Positions 26,887-36,704 are shown, counted from the stretch's first letter. The stretch: DNA of 64,000 bases from Devosia sp. Root635 (GCF_001427605.1 NZ_LMGZ01000019.1:124001-188000); one strand, 5' to 3'. The notes: generated by a model from the sequence alone, not told the origin. Numbers and translations: made by a program.

Positions 26887-28893
26887 CTAGAAGCCGCTGG
26901 CGAGGGCCACATTGCCATAGCCGGCCGGAGCCGCAGGGCGCCCCGGTCGCGATGCCGGCATGTCGCGCCGCTGCAGGTTGAACACATCGACGATGCGGTC
27001 CAGCTCGACGGCCTGGGCCTCTGTCTGCTCGATGGCGGCGTTGATCTCCTCCACCAAAGCCGCATTGTGCTGGGTCATCTCGTCCATCTGCCGCACGGCG
27101 ACACCCACTTCCTCGATGGCCGAGGCCTGCTCGCGGCTGTCGCGGGCAATGCCGTTCATCAGCTCGTTGGACGAGCGCGCCGCCGCTAGCATGGTCTCGA
27201 GGCGGACCGCCGCATCGTGGACCAGGCCCGAACCATGACGCACCTCATTGGCGCTCTGTTCGATGAGCGCCTTGATGTCGGCCGAGGCATTCGCCGCCGA
27301 TTGCGCCAGGCGCCGCACTTCCACCGCCACCACGGCAAAGCCCTTGCCGGCATCACCGGCCCGCGCCGCTTCGACCGAGGCATTGAGCGCCAGCAGGTTG
27401 GTCTGGAAAGCGATGTCGTCGATCAGCCCGATAATGTTGGAAATCTTGCCCGAGGACTGGGTAATGCGCTCCATCGCCTCGGTGGCCTGCCCCATCACCT
27501 TGCCGCCATCCTCGGCCGCATCGCTGACGGTGCCCGCGACCGTGCTGGCCTGTCCCGCCCGCTCGGCATTCTGCAGCACGGTCGAAGCAAGCTGCTCCAT
27601 CGTCGCCGACGTCTCTTCGATGGTCGCGGCCTGCCGCGTGGTGCGCTCACTGAGATCGTTGGCGCCGGACAGGATTTCGCCCGTCGCCGTCTTGAGCGTG
27701 CCCGAGGTTTCGCGCAATTGGCCGACCACTTCGGTCAGCTTGTCGGCCACGGCATTGACGTCCGACTTGAGCGTGGCGAAGGCGCCGTCATAGTCGCCCT
27801 CCATCCGCCGGGTCAGGTCGGTATTGGCCAGCGCGCCCAGCACCGAGCCGATCTCGACCACGCCGCGATTGAAACTGGATACCAGCGCATTGACGCTGCC
27901 CGCCAGCCCGTTGAGTTCGCGATCGGGAAATTCCGTCGTCACCTGCCCGCTGAAATCGCCCGCCACGGCAGCATCGACCACCTGCCCGAAGGCATTCTGC
28001 AGTTCGCTCATCATCACTTGGCGATTGTCGCGATCGGCAATGATGCGGGCCGCTTCCGCCTCGGTCATCTCGCTGACACGCAGGCCATTGGCGCGGAACA
28101 CTTCCACCGCCCTGGCCATGGCGCCCAGTTCGTTGCCCCGCTCCACATAGGGCACTTCCATACTGTAGTCGCCCTCGGCGATTGCCTGCATCGCGCCGGC
28201 AATATGGGGGATCGGCCGCGTCAGGCGGCGCGACACGAAAAGCCCCAGCCCGCCCATCACCGCCAGCAGCACCAGCCCCATGAGCGCCGTCCGTGGCAGG
28301 GACTCATTGGCCGCAGCCTCAGCGATCTGCGCGTCGGTGCCCACAAAGAAGGCGCCAAGCGGGTTGTTCTTGAGATCGGTGAAAGGCTGGAAGGCACCGT
28401 TGAACCGAATGCCCTGCATCGTGATTTCCCCCGAATAGGGCTGTCCGGCACTGAGCGCGACATGCTCGGGCGAAGCCGGATCGATGGAAAAGCCGATGGC
28501 TCTTTTCTCGTCGGGCAGCACGAAGCTGGTCGATTTCGCCACGAACTCGCCAGTGGCCGGGTCGAGGCCGAAGATCGCAGCATGGCCATGGGTGATATGC
28601 GTCACCGAATCCACCGCCGCGCTGTCGTGGAAGAAAGGCAGTGAAAATGCCTGGAAGGCGGCGATCTGACCGTCCTCGGCCCAGGTCAGCACCGAGCCGG
28701 ACAGGCGTTTTTCAAGGATCGTCCCGGCCACCTGCAGGTTGGCCTGCTGCTGAGCAATGCTCTGGTTGACCGACTGCCGGCGCAGATCGACATAGCCGCT
28801 GACCGAATAGGCGACGATGGTGACCGCGATACTGGTCAGGACCAGCCCGGAAATCGCCGTCGTCAGCTTGACGTTGCTCCACAATCCCGCCAT
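26887..28893 (-). CDS. Chemoreceptor with Cache_3/Cache_2 sensor (receptor 6), tether lost
   Basis: The protein has 668 residues from the ATG at 28893 (GGGGGAT upstream), starting [19 protein letters not shown], like receptors 4 and 5. The longer open frame to 29289 is the receptor 7 3' end and terminator read in a wrong frame. The sensor (about 38-195) has [15 protein letters not shown] and [26 protein letters not shown] units and the MCP signalling domain follow with intact tip. The end reads [12 protein letters not shown], where sisters have GNAAVAPDWNEF, so the Trp and Glu of the tether are gone by a short in-frame deletion while the final Phe remains. Confidence 0.87.
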   Translation of the reverse strand: MAGLWSNVKLTTAISGLVLTSIAVTIVAYSVSGYVDLRRQSVNQSIAQQQANLQVAGTILEKRLSGSVLTWAEDGQIAAFQAFSLPFFHDSAAVDSVTHITHGHAAIFGLDPATGEFVAKSTSFVLPDEKRAIGFSIDPASPEHVALSAGQPYSGEITMQGIRFNGAFQPFTDLKNNPLGAFFVGTDAQIAEAAANESLPRTALMGLVLLAVMGGLGLFVSRRLTRPIPHIAGAMQAIAEGDYSMEVPYVERGNELGAMARAVEVFRANGLRVSEMTEAEAARIIADRDNRQVMMSELQNAFGQVVDAAVAGDFSGQVTTEFPDRELNGLAGSVNALVSSFNRGVVEIGSVLGALANTDLTRRMEGDYDGAFATLKSDVNAVADKLTEVVGQLRETSGTLKTATGEILSGANDLSERTTRQAATIEETSATMEQLASTVLQNAERAGQASTVAGTVSDAAEDGGKVMGQATEAMERITQSSGKISNIIGLIDDIAFQTNLLALNASVEAARAGDAGKGFAVVAVEVRRLAQSAANASADIKALIEQSANEVRHGSGLVHDAAVRLETMLAAARSSNELMNGIARDSREQASAIEEVGVAVRQMDEMTQHNAALVEEINAAIEQTEAQAVELDRIVDVFNLQRRDMPASRPGRPAAPAGYGNVALASGF

Positions 28894-28977
28894 TCCGCCA
28901 TCCCCCATCGCGGCCCGAACTTGTATGGAAGACCATACGGCGCGAGTGTTAATGGGCGGTTGCGGTGCCGCGCCAAT

Positions 28978-29008
28978 AAAAAAGGCGCCCGCGGGGGCGC
29001 CTTTTTCT
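28978..29008 (-). terminator. Terminator after receptor 7
   Basis: Stem AAAGGCGCCC / GGGCGCCTTT with short G-rich loop, followed on the minus strand by a T-run (TTTTTT). It lies about 20 bases past the receptor 7 stop and well before the receptor 6 start. Confidence 0.88.
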
Positions 29009-29026
29009 GTTCCCGGCCCGCTCCGG

Positions 29027-31558
29027 TCAGAACTCGTTCCAGTCCTTGTCGACCGCGGCATTGCCGTGACTGAGATAGGATTTGGCCACCGTCTTGAGCT
29101 TGTCCTGCAAGCCGCGCGCGCCATCGACGAAGGTCCTGGCGGGCGCGGCGCGCACCGGCTCGGGAGCCGTCTGGCGCTGTGCCGGCGCCGTGTCGTTGGT
29201 GGCGAAGATATCGACGATCCTGTCGAGCTCGGTCGCCTGCGCCTCGGTCTGCTCGATGGCGGCATTGATCTCTTCGACCAGCGCCGCATTGTGCTGGGTC
29301 ATCTCATCCATGGTGCGAACGGCGGTATTGACCTCCTCGATGGCCCCGGCCTGTTCGCGGCTGTCCTTGGCGATGCCGCTCATCAATTCGTTCGAGGAGC
29401 GCGCCGCGGCCACCATGGCTTCGAGCTTGCTGGCAGCGTCGAGCACCAGCTTGGAGCCGCCCTTGACCTCGCCGGCCGACTGCTCGATCAGCACCTTGAC
29501 CTCGCTCGACGCATTGGCCGCCGACTGCGCCAGCCGCCGCACTTCCACGGCCACCACGGCAAAGCCCTTGCCGGCGTCGCCGGCCCGCGCCGCTTCGACC
29601 GAGGCGTTGAGCGCCAGCAGGTTGGTCTGGAAGGCGATATCGTCGATCAGCCCGATAATGTTGGAAATCTTGCCCGAAGACTGGGTGATGCGTTCCATGG
29701 CCTCGGTCGCCTGGTGCATCACCTGCCCGCCTTCCTCGGCGGTCTGGGTCACCGTCGAGGCGACGCCGCTGGCTTCCTTGGCGCGCTCGGCATTCTGCAG
29801 CACGGTCGAAGCGAGCTGCTCCATGGCCGCCGAGGTTTCCTCGATGGTGGCTGCCTGCTTGGTGGTCCGTTCGGAAAGATCGTTGGCGCCGCTGAGGATT
29901 TCCCCCGTCGCGGTCTTCAGCGTCCGCGACGTGTCCTTGAGCTGGCCGACAATGTCGGTGAGCTTTTCGGCCACCGCATTGGTATCGGCCTTGAGCTTGG
30001 CGAAGGCGCCCTGATAGTCGCCTTCCATGCGGCGCGTCAGGTCGGTATCGGCCAGCGAGGCCAGCACCGAGCCGGTTTCACCCACGCCGCGATCGACCGT
30101 CGTCACCAGGTTATTGACCGAGCGCGCCAGTGTATTGAGTTCGTCATCGGGGAATTCGGCATCGACGCGCTTGGTGAAATCGCCGGCAATGGCGGCATCG
30201 ACCACCGCGCCGAAGGCCCGCTGCAAATCCTGCATCATGGCGGCGCGCTCGGCCTGGCTGCGGATGATCTGGGCGGCTTCCGCCTCGGTCATCTGCGCCA
30301 CCTTGAGCCCGTTCTCGCGGAACACTTCCACCGCCCGCGCCATGGCCCCCAACTCGTCCTTGCCATCGGCGCCGCGCACCTCGACATCGAGGTCGCCATC
30401 GGCCAGCGCGTCCATGGTGCTGGTGAGCCGGCTGATCGGGCGGCTGATGGAGCGCGAGAAGAAATAGCCCACCAGCGCGGCGAGGGCGAGCAGCGCCCCA
30501 CCCACCAGCAGGATCATGTTGCGCATATTGTTGACCGGCGCATAGACCTCGTCCTGCGGCTGCACGGCCGCCACGGCCCAGGTGACGGCGCCGACGCTGA
30601 CCGGCCCGGCCCGCACCACCATGGGCGCGTTGCGATAGTCGGTGCTGGCGCCTTCGCCATTCTCGCCGGCAAAGGCGCGCGTTATCACGTCCGAGGTCAG
30701 GGTGGTCTGCAGCACGTCGGGCGCCTCGGTGCGCGGCGACTCGGTGCGCAGCAGCCCATCGGCGCCCACCACCACCACTTCGCCGGTCTCACCCAGGCCC
30801 GATAATGCCGACACGCGGGCGCTGAGCGCCTCGGTTGAAATGGCCAGCACCATGATGCCGGTCCTTTCTTCCTTTTCAAACACCGGCATGGCCATGAAGC
30901 TCTCGGCCGTGCCGGTCGGCGCATAGGCCGTGTAGTCGACGAATGCCGCCTGGCCGTCGGCCAGGTCCTTGGCGGCCGCGAAGGCCTGGCCCAGTCCCGT
31001 GGCGGCCATGGCCGGATCGGTGACCACATTGGCGGCGAAATCGGTGTTCTTGGCCACCGAATAGACCACGTCGCCGGCAGCGCTGACCAGCAGCACGTCC
31101 GAATAATCGCGTTCCTGCATCAGTGTGCGGAAACCGGGATGGTAGCGCTTGTGCGGCGCGTCATAGGTCGCGCCCTTTGCACCGACGCTGTCGACCGCGG
31201 CACGGTCCTCGGGATTGGGGCTTTCGGTGCCATAGGCCGCCTGCAATTGCGGTGCGGCGCGCTCCTTGAGACCCATGCGCAGCTCGTCGAGCGCGCGCGT
31301 CAGGTTCTTCATGGCCGTCACGGTATCGGAGCGCTGCACGAAGAGCCGCAGGTCGACCTCGGCGCTCGAATAATAGTCGCTGACCAGCGAGACTGCCGTG
31401 TTGAGCGATGCCTGCATCGACTGGTTGCGCTGGTTCTGCACGGTCCCCAGACCGATCAGATAGCTGGAAAGCCCCACGCCCGCGCCCACGAGCAGGGCCG
31501 AGCCGACCAGCACCAGCGGCAATTTCTGGGCAATCTTCAACTGCGGAAACAATTTCAT
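29027..31558 (-). CDS. Chemoreceptor with double-Cache sensor (receptor 7)
   Basis: This 843-residue protein has GGAG upstream of its ATG. Helix one is at about 15-37; a periplasmic domain of some 300 residues includes [36 protein letters not shown] and [23 protein letters not shown]. It is therefore the counterpart of receptor 2. Helix two is at about 345-367, then HAMP units (to about 560) and the signalling domain with [19 protein letters not shown]. The tail [12 protein letters not shown] keeps the tether. It is the receptor gene next to cheY, and a CtrA-like box lies 118 bases upstream. The ligand is unknown; related receptors often sense small organic acids or amines, but nothing here proves that. 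Confidence 0.9.
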   Translation of the reverse strand: MKLFPQLKIAQKLPLVLVGSALLVGAGVGLSSYLIGLGTVQNQRNQSMQASLNTAVSLVSDYYSSAEVDLRLFVQRSDTVTAMKNLTRALDELRMGLKERAAPQLQAAYGTESPNPEDRAAVDSVGAKGATYDAPHKRYHPGFRTLMQERDYSDVLLVSAAGDVVYSVAKNTDFAANVVTDPAMAATGLGQAFAAAKDLADGQAAFVDYTAYAPTGTAESFMAMPVFEKEERTGIMVLAISTEALSARVSALSGLGETGEVVVVGADGLLRTESPRTEAPDVLQTTLTSDVITRAFAGENGEGASTDYRNAPMVVRAGPVSVGAVTWAVAAVQPQDEVYAPVNNMRNMILLVGGALLALAALVGYFFSRSISRPISRLTSTMDALADGDLDVEVRGADGKDELGAMARAVEVFRENGLKVAQMTEAEAAQIIRSQAERAAMMQDLQRAFGAVVDAAIAGDFTKRVDAEFPDDELNTLARSVNNLVTTVDRGVGETGSVLASLADTDLTRRMEGDYQGAFAKLKADTNAVAEKLTDIVGQLKDTSRTLKTATGEILSGANDLSERTTKQAATIEETSAAMEQLASTVLQNAERAKEASGVASTVTQTAEEGGQVMHQATEAMERITQSSGKISNIIGLIDDIAFQTNLLALNASVEAARAGDAGKGFAVVAVEVRRLAQSAANASSEVKVLIEQSAGEVKGGSKLVLDAASKLEAMVAAARSSNELMSGIAKDSREQAGAIEEVNTAVRTMDEMTQHNAALVEEINAAIEQTEAQATELDRIVDIFATNDTAPAQRQTAPEPVRAAPARTFVDGARGLQDKLKTVAKSYLSHGNAAVDKDWNEF

Positions 31559-31675
31559 TGGTCCTGATGCTCCTCACCGATCGTCGCGCCTGCCTTGATG
31601 GGAGCCCTGCTGGCTCCGGCAGCGACAATCGCCCCCGACGTGAATCGAATTTCTGCAAACGATATATCCGGGGGA

Positions 31676-31690
31676 TTAACCGCTCCTTAC
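31676..31690. promoter_or_regulatory. CtrA-like box upstream of receptor 7
   Basis: TTAA-CCGCTCC-TTAC: one mismatch to TTAA-N7-TTAA, 118 bases upstream of the ATG. Confidence 0.4.
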
Positions 31691-31750
31691 GGACATTCAC
31701 GGTGCCTCCGCTTTCCGTCGCATCTGCCACGAAATGCGCATCACAAAGCA

Positions 31751-31781
31751 GAACACCTCCCGACCGGGTCGGGAGGTGTTC
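31751..31781. terminator. Hairpin downstream of cheY
   Basis: Perfect 15-bp arms (GAACACCTCCCGACC / GGTCGGGAGGTGTTC) around one base, 31 bases past the cheY stop on the minus strand. No T-run follows on that strand; it probably ends or stabilises the che mRNA. Confidence 0.6.
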
Positions 31782-31812
31782 AAAAATCCGGAATGATCGG
31801 CCGTCTGCCCGA

Positions 31813-32202
31813 TCAGCTCAGCGCGCCGATCACCGCCTCGATGCGCTTCTTCATGGTCGAGGCATCGAACGGCTTGATGATGTAGTTGTTGACGCCGAAG
31901 GAAATGGCTTCCTTGACCTGCTCCTTGTCCGAACGCCCGGTCGCCATGATGAACGGCATCGCCTGGGTGCGCGGGTGCTTGCGGATGACCTTGAGCAGGG
32001 TCAGCCCGTCGATATCTTCCATGTTCCAGTCGGAAATGATCAGGTCGACATTGGACTTTTCCAGCTTGCCGAGCGCATCGCGTCCGCTTTTGGCCTCGAT
32101 GATATCCTTGAAGCCGAGCTGGGTGAGGATGTATTTACAGATACCGCGCATGGACTGCTGGTCGTCGACGATGAGTACGCTGACTGCGCTGGCTTTAGGC
32201 AT
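31813..32202 (-). CDS. cheY: Chemotaxis response regulator CheY (likely motor-binding CheY2)
   Basis: This is a 129-residue single receiver domain. The acidic pocket is Asp13-Asp14, the phosphoacceptor is Asp58 in ISDWNMEDIDG, the conserved Thr is at 88 and Lys at 110 (IKPFD). The DWNM motif is the one found in flagellar CheY proteins of E. coli type, whereas the other CheY at 40.3 kb has DINMP. It follows cheB on the same strand. In the rhizobial two-CheY scheme the copy after cheB is the motor-binding CheY2, and the copy beside cheA is a phosphate sink; applying that scheme here is inference. The gene is 117 bases downstream of cheB, so it could have its own promoter. Confidence 0.93.
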   Translation of the reverse strand: MPKASAVSVLIVDDQQSMRGICKYILTQLGFKDIIEAKSGRDALGKLEKSNVDLIISDWNMEDIDGLTLLKVIRKHPRTQAMPFIMATGRSDKEQVKEAISFGVNNYIIKPFDASTMKKRIEAVIGALS

Positions 32203-32318
32203 GGTCGTATTTCACCTTCTGGCGAGTGGGGCCCGCGGACCCCGTTCTTCGCTGAAACCCTAGGCAAGAAGCGTTACAAATCTCTCAACCTGTCGCGTGG
32301 CATTGCGACGGAGGCCCG

Positions 32319-33368
32319 TCACGCTGCCGATTTCAGCCGCACCAGGGCATTGGCGAGTCGCGCGGCGATCGCTTCGACCGGCGCCTGCTCCATTACCGCG
32401 CCTTCCTCGAACGCCACCCGCGGCATGCCATAGACCAGCGCCGAAGCCTGGCTTTGGCCCACCGTATAGGCGCCGGCATCGCGCATCATCTTGAGCCCGC
32501 GCGCGCCATCCCGACCCATGCCGGTGAGGATCGCCCCGACCGCCAGGGGACCGACCGTCTTGGCCACCGATTCAAACAGCACGTCGACGCTGGGGCGATG
32601 CCCGCTCTCCAGCTCGTCATGGCTGAGCCGCGCCTTGAGCTGGCCCGAGCTGCGTTCCACGCGCAGATGATAGTCGCCCCGCGCTACATAGGCATGGCCC
32701 GCCAGCAGCGGCATGCGGTCTTCCGCCTCCACCACCTTGAGATCGCAGACCTCGTCGAGTCGCGCCGCAAAGCGGCTGGTAAAGCCCGGCGGCATATGCT
32801 GGGCGATCACGATCGGCGGACAATCCACCGGCATGCTGGCCAGCACCGCGCGAATGGCCTCGACGCCGCCGGTGGAAGCGCCAATGGCAATGAGGGCGCC
32901 GGCCGGCGCGGCGGCAGTCTTGACCGCGACCTTGGGCGCTTCGGCCCGGCCGGTCGAGCGGCCATGCACATCGGATTTGGCCGCGGCGCGGATCTTGTCG
33001 CGCAGGTTGGCGCCGAAGGCCTCGATGCCGCCTTCCGCCTCGGCGCTCGGCTTGGCCACGAAATCGACCGCACCCAGTTCCAGCGCCAGCAGCGTCTCGC
33101 TGGCCCCCTTCTTGGTCAACGTCGACACCATCACCACCGGCGTCGGCCGCAAGCGCATCAGCTTGTCGAGAAATTGCAGCCCGTTCATGTTGGGCATTTC
33201 GATATCGAGCGTCACCACATCGGGGTTGAGCTGCTTGATCTTCTCGCGCGCGTCGATCGGATCGGTGGCCGTGGCCACGACATTGATATCGCCATCGCGC
33301 GTCAGCATGCGCGTCAGCACTTCGCGGATCAGCGCCGAATCGTCGACGACCAGGACCTTGATGCTCAT
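32319..33368 (-). CDS. cheB: Chemoreceptor methylesterase/glutaminase CheB
   Basis: This 349-residue protein has an N-terminal receiver (1-120, phosphoacceptor Asp55 in VTLDIEMPNMNG) and a C-terminal esterase. The catalytic Ser164 lies in IGASTGGVEA, His190 in AQHMPPGFT and the Asp in LTGMGRDGA, the full triad. An Ala/Lys-rich linker (about 128-155) joins the domains. CheB removes methyl groups from receptor glutamates and is activated by CheA. Its start overlaps the cheR stop by four bases (ATGA), so the two antagonistic enzymes are made together. Confidence 0.96.
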   Translation of the reverse strand: MSIKVLVVDDSALIREVLTRMLTRDGDINVVATATDPIDAREKIKQLNPDVVTLDIEMPNMNGLQFLDKLMRLRPTPVVMVSTLTKKGASETLLALELGAVDFVAKPSAEAEGGIEAFGANLRDKIRAAAKSDVHGRSTGRAEAPKVAVKTAAAPAGALIAIGASTGGVEAIRAVLASMPVDCPPIVIAQHMPPGFTSRFAARLDEVCDLKVVEAEDRMPLLAGHAYVARGDYHLRVERSSGQLKARLSHDELESGHRPSVDVLFESVAKTVGPLAVGAILTGMGRDGARGLKMMRDAGAYTVGQSQASALVYGMPRVAFEEGAVMEQAPVEAIAARLANALVRLKSAA

Positions 33369-34213
33369 GCCGCTTCTCGTTTGTTCAGTTTCTGCTTGGA
33401 TTGGTAGATGGTCTTGCCGACCAGGCGGAATCCGTCGCCGCCCGAGCCCAGATTTTCCGAATGGCCGATATAGAGGAAGGCCTCCGGCGCCAGCAGCTTG
33501 CCGAGGCGGCCGAACACTTCCCCCTGGGTGGGCTTGTCGAAATAGATCGCCACATTGCGGCAGAAGATGGCGTCGAAGGGGCCTTTCATCGGCCAGGTCG
33601 GCCCAATGAGATTGAGCGGCTTGAACGAAACGAGCTCGCGCACCGCCGCCGGAATGCGGATCGTGCCGTCGCCGACCTTTTCCAACTGCCTGGCACGCTC
33701 GGCGCTGAGCCCATTCAGTTCATTCTCGGGATAGACACCACGCGCCGCCTTGGCGATGACCGCGGTGTCGATGTCGGTCGCCAGAATCTTGAAGTCCCAG
33801 CGCCTGAGTTCGGGAAACGCCGCCAGCAGGTCCATGCCAACAGTATAGGGCTCCTGCCCCGTGGAGCAGCCGGCCGACCAGATGCGCAGGCGGCTGCCAC
33901 GTGGTTTTTCGGCAACCAGCGCGCCGACATGGGAGCGCAGGTGTTCAAAGTGGTGGTCTTCGCGATAGAACCGGGTGAGGTTGGTGGTCAGCGCATTGAC
34001 AAAGTCCTGCCCGTCCTGGGCCGAACCGCCGCGCTCGAGATAATCCACGTAGGCGTCGAAGCCCGGCAGGCCGAGGGCCCGCACGATCTTGCTGAGCCGC
34101 GAAATCACCAGTGTTCTCTTGGCATCGCTCAACGAAATACCGGCGACCTGATAGACCCGGTTCTTGATCCGCGAAAACTCGCGGTCGCTGAGGGAGATTT
34201 CTCCCTGTTCCAT
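33365..34213 (-). CDS. cheR: Chemoreceptor methyltransferase CheR
   Basis: This 282-residue protein has the N-terminal helical domain (about 1-85) and a SAM-dependent catalytic domain. Key blocks are TNLTRFYREDHHFEHL, WSAGCSTGQEPYT, ILATDIDTAVIAKA and FDAIFCRNVAIYFD. It methylates receptor glutamates. The beta-subdomain loop that holds the receptor pentapeptide in E. coli CheR is about three residues shorter here (EKVGDGTIRIPAAVRELV), by comparison with the E. coli sequence from memory. That matters because most receptors of this cluster carry a tether-like C-terminus. It lies between an MCP-like gene (42 bases upstream) and cheB (overlapping). Confidence 0.95.
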   Translation of the reverse strand: MEQGEISLSDREFSRIKNRVYQVAGISLSDAKRTLVISRLSKIVRALGLPGFDAYVDYLERGGSAQDGQDFVNALTTNLTRFYREDHHFEHLRSHVGALVAEKPRGSRLRIWSAGCSTGQEPYTVGMDLLAAFPELRRWDFKILATDIDTAVIAKAARGVYPENELNGLSAERARQLEKVGDGTIRIPAAVRELVSFKPLNLIGPTWPMKGPFDAIFCRNVAIYFDKPTQGEVFGRLGKLLAPEAFLYIGHSENLGSGGDGFRLVGKTIYQSKQKLNKREAA

Positions 34214-34255
34214 GCGGCATACCCCAATTGCCTACCGGTCCGCGAATGCGGGGTT

Positions 34256-35776
34256 TTAGGCGCGCGCCCGTCGCGCAGGAGGTGCCAAACCGGGCTCCGC
34301 CATCTCGCCGAACGACGCCATCCGCCCGGTGAGGCGCTTCAGCGCCGCGTCACCCTCGTCCAGTGTCGTGACGATCGTATCGGTTTCATTGCTTAGATTG
34401 CGTAAATGCGCATCGAGGCCCGCAATCATTTTTTGCAGGCCCTGCGCCTCGTTGACGCCGGTCTCCGATTGCGCCCGGCCGCGCTTGACCACGCCGCGAA
34501 TATCGCGGGCCGAGCGGCTGGTCAGTTGCGCCAGTTGGCGCACTTCGTCGGCGACCACGGCAAAGCCCGCCCCCTTCTCGCCCGCGCGCGCCGCTTCGAC
34601 CGCGGCATTGAGCGCCAGCAGGTTGGTGCGGAACGAGACATCCTCGATGGCCTGTACCATCTGGTCGATTTCCTGGGTCATCCGGTCGATCTCGCCCACC
34701 AGCGCCTGGTTGCGCCGCACCGCCAGGTCGGCTTCACCCAGCAACGCCTGCGCCTCGCGTCCGATGGCGAGCGCCTGCCGCAGCCGACCGCCGCCATCGG
34801 CCAGTGCCCGGCTGGTGGCGCCGGCATCGTCGCGGCTTTCCTGGGTCAAGGAGCCATAGCGGGCCACCCGCTGCTCGAACCCGTCGAGCAGCCGGCCGAC
34901 CGCCGCCAGCCGCTCCTCGAGCCCTGCCCGCAGCCCACGTTCCTCGTCGAGCTGTTCGACCATGGCCGCGATGAAGTCATGCAGCCGCGTCGCCAGCGCG
35001 CCCAGCGGCCCTTCGAGCGCATCGGGCAATTCGCTGCCGCCGGCCGCCACATCCTCGAGCCTCAGCAACCCCGCATCGAGGGCCGCGAGGCCGTCATTGA
35101 GTGCAGCCAGCGCCGGGTGGACCGCTGCGGCCCTGGCTTCGAAGCGGAACCCGGTCTGCCCGCTTGCCAACGCCCCGGCAAAAGCATCGAGATCGTCGTC
35201 CTCGATATAGAGGCCGGCCGGCACCAGTTCGAGCAGGTAGCGGCCCGAGGCGATTGGTCGGCGCCTGACGGTGAACCGCCGCCCACCGGCGGTAATCATG
35301 GTTTCCTCGGGCGCCCCGCCGCCGGTATCGAGATAGCCCGGCCCGAACAGGGCGTCGAGCGTCGCCCCCTCCCTGGCGCCCTTGACCAATGCGGTCGCGC
35401 CGGCGCTGGCGGCCAGGATCACGCCGTCATCGTCAACGACCAGAGCGGGTTGCTGCATGGCAGTGATGGCGCTCTTGCAGTGATGAGCCCGTTCCAGGCG
35501 CCTTCCCAGCCGCGCGACGATATCGGCGATAGTCAGCGCCTCGTCCGGCCGGTCGCCGAGCCCGGCCGCCAACGCTATCGAGGCCAGGTTGTTGCGGTCC
35601 CGCCGATCGAGACTGGTGGCGATGAACAGCGTTGCGGCCAGCGCCGCGAGCACCAGCCCGGCCACGCTCCCTTGCCCGGCCGGGCTGGTGCCAAGCGTGG
35701 CGGTGAGGACCCCGGACAACGCCATGGTGCCCAGCCACAATGCAGCGATGATCAGCGCTAGGCGCAGATTGGGCAT
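34256..35776 (-). CDS. Receptor-like protein with short MCP signalling domain (receptor 8)
   Basis: The protein has 506 residues from the ATG at 35776; a TTG six codons upstream is possible. Two membrane helices near the N-terminus (about 5-25 and 30-50) are joined by a very short periplasmic hairpin, so there is no external sensor. A PAS-like cytoplasmic segment (about 90-180, ALVVDDDGVILAAS) follows, then a helical region and a compact MCP domain with [22 protein letters not shown] and GFAVVADEVRQLAQLTSRSA. The end is basic (PARRARA) and has no tether. It lies between cheD and cheR inside the che operon, like the internal-sensing receptors of rhizobial che operons (inference). A half CtrA-like site is at 35839-35853. 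Confidence 0.83.
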   Translation of the reverse strand: MPNLRLALIIAALWLGTMALSGVLTATLGTSPAGQGSVAGLVLAALAATLFIATSLDRRDRNNLASIALAAGLGDRPDEALTIADIVARLGRRLERAHHCKSAITAMQQPALVVDDDGVILAASAGATALVKGAREGATLDALFGPGYLDTGGGAPEETMITAGGRRFTVRRRPIASGRYLLELVPAGLYIEDDDLDAFAGALASGQTGFRFEARAAAVHPALAALNDGLAALDAGLLRLEDVAAGGSELPDALEGPLGALATRLHDFIAAMVEQLDEERGLRAGLEERLAAVGRLLDGFEQRVARYGSLTQESRDDAGATSRALADGGGRLRQALAIGREAQALLGEADLAVRRNQALVGEIDRMTQEIDQMVQAIEDVSFRTNLLALNAAVEAARAGEKGAGFAVVADEVRQLAQLTSRSARDIRGVVKRGRAQSETGVNEAQGLQKMIAGLDAHLRNLSNETDTIVTTLDEGDAALKRLTGRMASFGEMAEPGLAPPARRARA

Positions 35777-36043
35777 GGCGCGCCTGATCCGCAAATCAAC
35801 AGGGAGTCCAACATGGCCGGACTCTACGTCGGCAATGGTTAATCAAATCTATAAAGACCTGTCGGCGCGTAAGACTTTGATAAGCCTGATTGCGACAATC
35901 TGAAGATTTGTCCTGTTTCGGCACGCCCAGTGCGATTTGCGAAGAGGCCCGAGCATGGACCTGCCTAAAATGGTGGTGAGCGAGAACCGGAGCGCAGGGA
36001 GCCGCCAACGGCAGGCGGCCCCGGCTCAAGCCTCAAAGCGAAT

Positions 36044-36634
36044 CTAGAAGAGTTCGATATCGTCGACCGGCGCCGGCAGCACGATGCGGCGCTTGGCGAT
36101 CGCGGCTTCTTCGCGCGCCACATTGTCACCCACATCGCTGTCGAGACGCTTGACGAAGGCACGCCCGGAATGCGGCTTGAACAGCACACGACGGGCATAG
36201 GTACCACCCAGATCTTCGCTGATGGCGACATAGCCTTCATCGAGCAGGAATTGCCGCACGAAGTCGATATTCTTGCGGCCGACATCGTCCAGCGCCGAAT
36301 TGATCTTGCCGCCGCCGAACACCTTGATTTCGAGATTGGCCTTTTTGCCGGTGCCCTTGGTGAGAACCTTGTTGATGAGCTGTTCCATGGCGAACGCCCC
36401 ATAGCGGGCGGAGGCGCCGTAGCGGTCCTTGGCAGAGCCCGATTGCTCGGCGAGCAGGAAGTGGTTCATGCCGCCCACATTGGCCACCCGGTCGCGAACG
36501 CAGGCCGAGATACAGGAGCCCAGCACGGTGGAATAGGTGAGGTCGGCCGCATCGGAGACATGGCAATCGCCCTGGTGCACGGTCGTAACCACCCCACGAT
36601 CGAATTCGGGTGGTAGAGAGTTCGGCAATACCAT
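36044..36634 (-). CDS. cheD: Chemoreceptor glutamine deamidase CheD
   Basis: This 196-residue protein has the catalytic Cys41 in TVLGSCISACVRD and the catalytic His58 in VGGMNHFLL, the CheD signature. Further blocks are YGAFAMEQLINKVL and KVFGGGKIN. CheD deamidates receptor glutamines. The C-terminus is PVDDIELF, an acidic peptide very like the last residues of the small protein encoded divergently next to it (HGDVDLF). The Shine-Dalgarno is weak. A palindromic CtrA-like box lies 54 bases upstream, between the two genes. A 267-base gap downstream (35777-36043) separates it from receptor 8, so the two are probably separate transcripts. Confidence 0.94.
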   Translation of the reverse strand: MVLPNSLPPEFDRGVVTTVHQGDCHVSDAADLTYSTVLGSCISACVRDRVANVGGMNHFLLAEQSGSAKDRYGASARYGAFAMEQLINKVLTKGTGKKANLEIKVFGGGKINSALDDVGRKNIDFVRQFLLDEGYVAISEDLGGTYARRVLFKPHSGRAFVKRLDSDVGDNVAREEAAIAKRRIVLPAPVDDIELF

Positions 36635-36687
36635 TTGTCGTCTTGCAACCCCAACGCGCCAATGGTTCGGATCGTAGCGGAAAACTC

Positions 36688-36704
36688 GTTAGCCAATTGC
36701 TAAC
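36688..36704. promoter_or_regulatory. CtrA-like palindrome between cheD and the CheT-like gene
   Basis: GTTAGC-CAATT-GCTAAC is a perfect palindrome and can be read as TTAG-N7-CTAA. It lies 54 bases from the cheD start and 98 bases from the divergent start, so it could serve both promoters. Confidence 0.5.

Noticed and set aside
28894..29289. N-terminal extension of receptor 6 to 29289
   Set aside because: The extra residues are the receptor 7 3' end and terminator read in another frame. [14 protein letters not shown] from 28893 aligns with the starts of receptors 4 and 5 and has a good ribosome-binding site.
14751..31558. CRISPR-like or transposon-borne repeats in the receptor region
   Set aside because: The repeated DNA is the coding sequence of MCP signalling domains with intact reading frames; there are no short regular spacers and no transposase.
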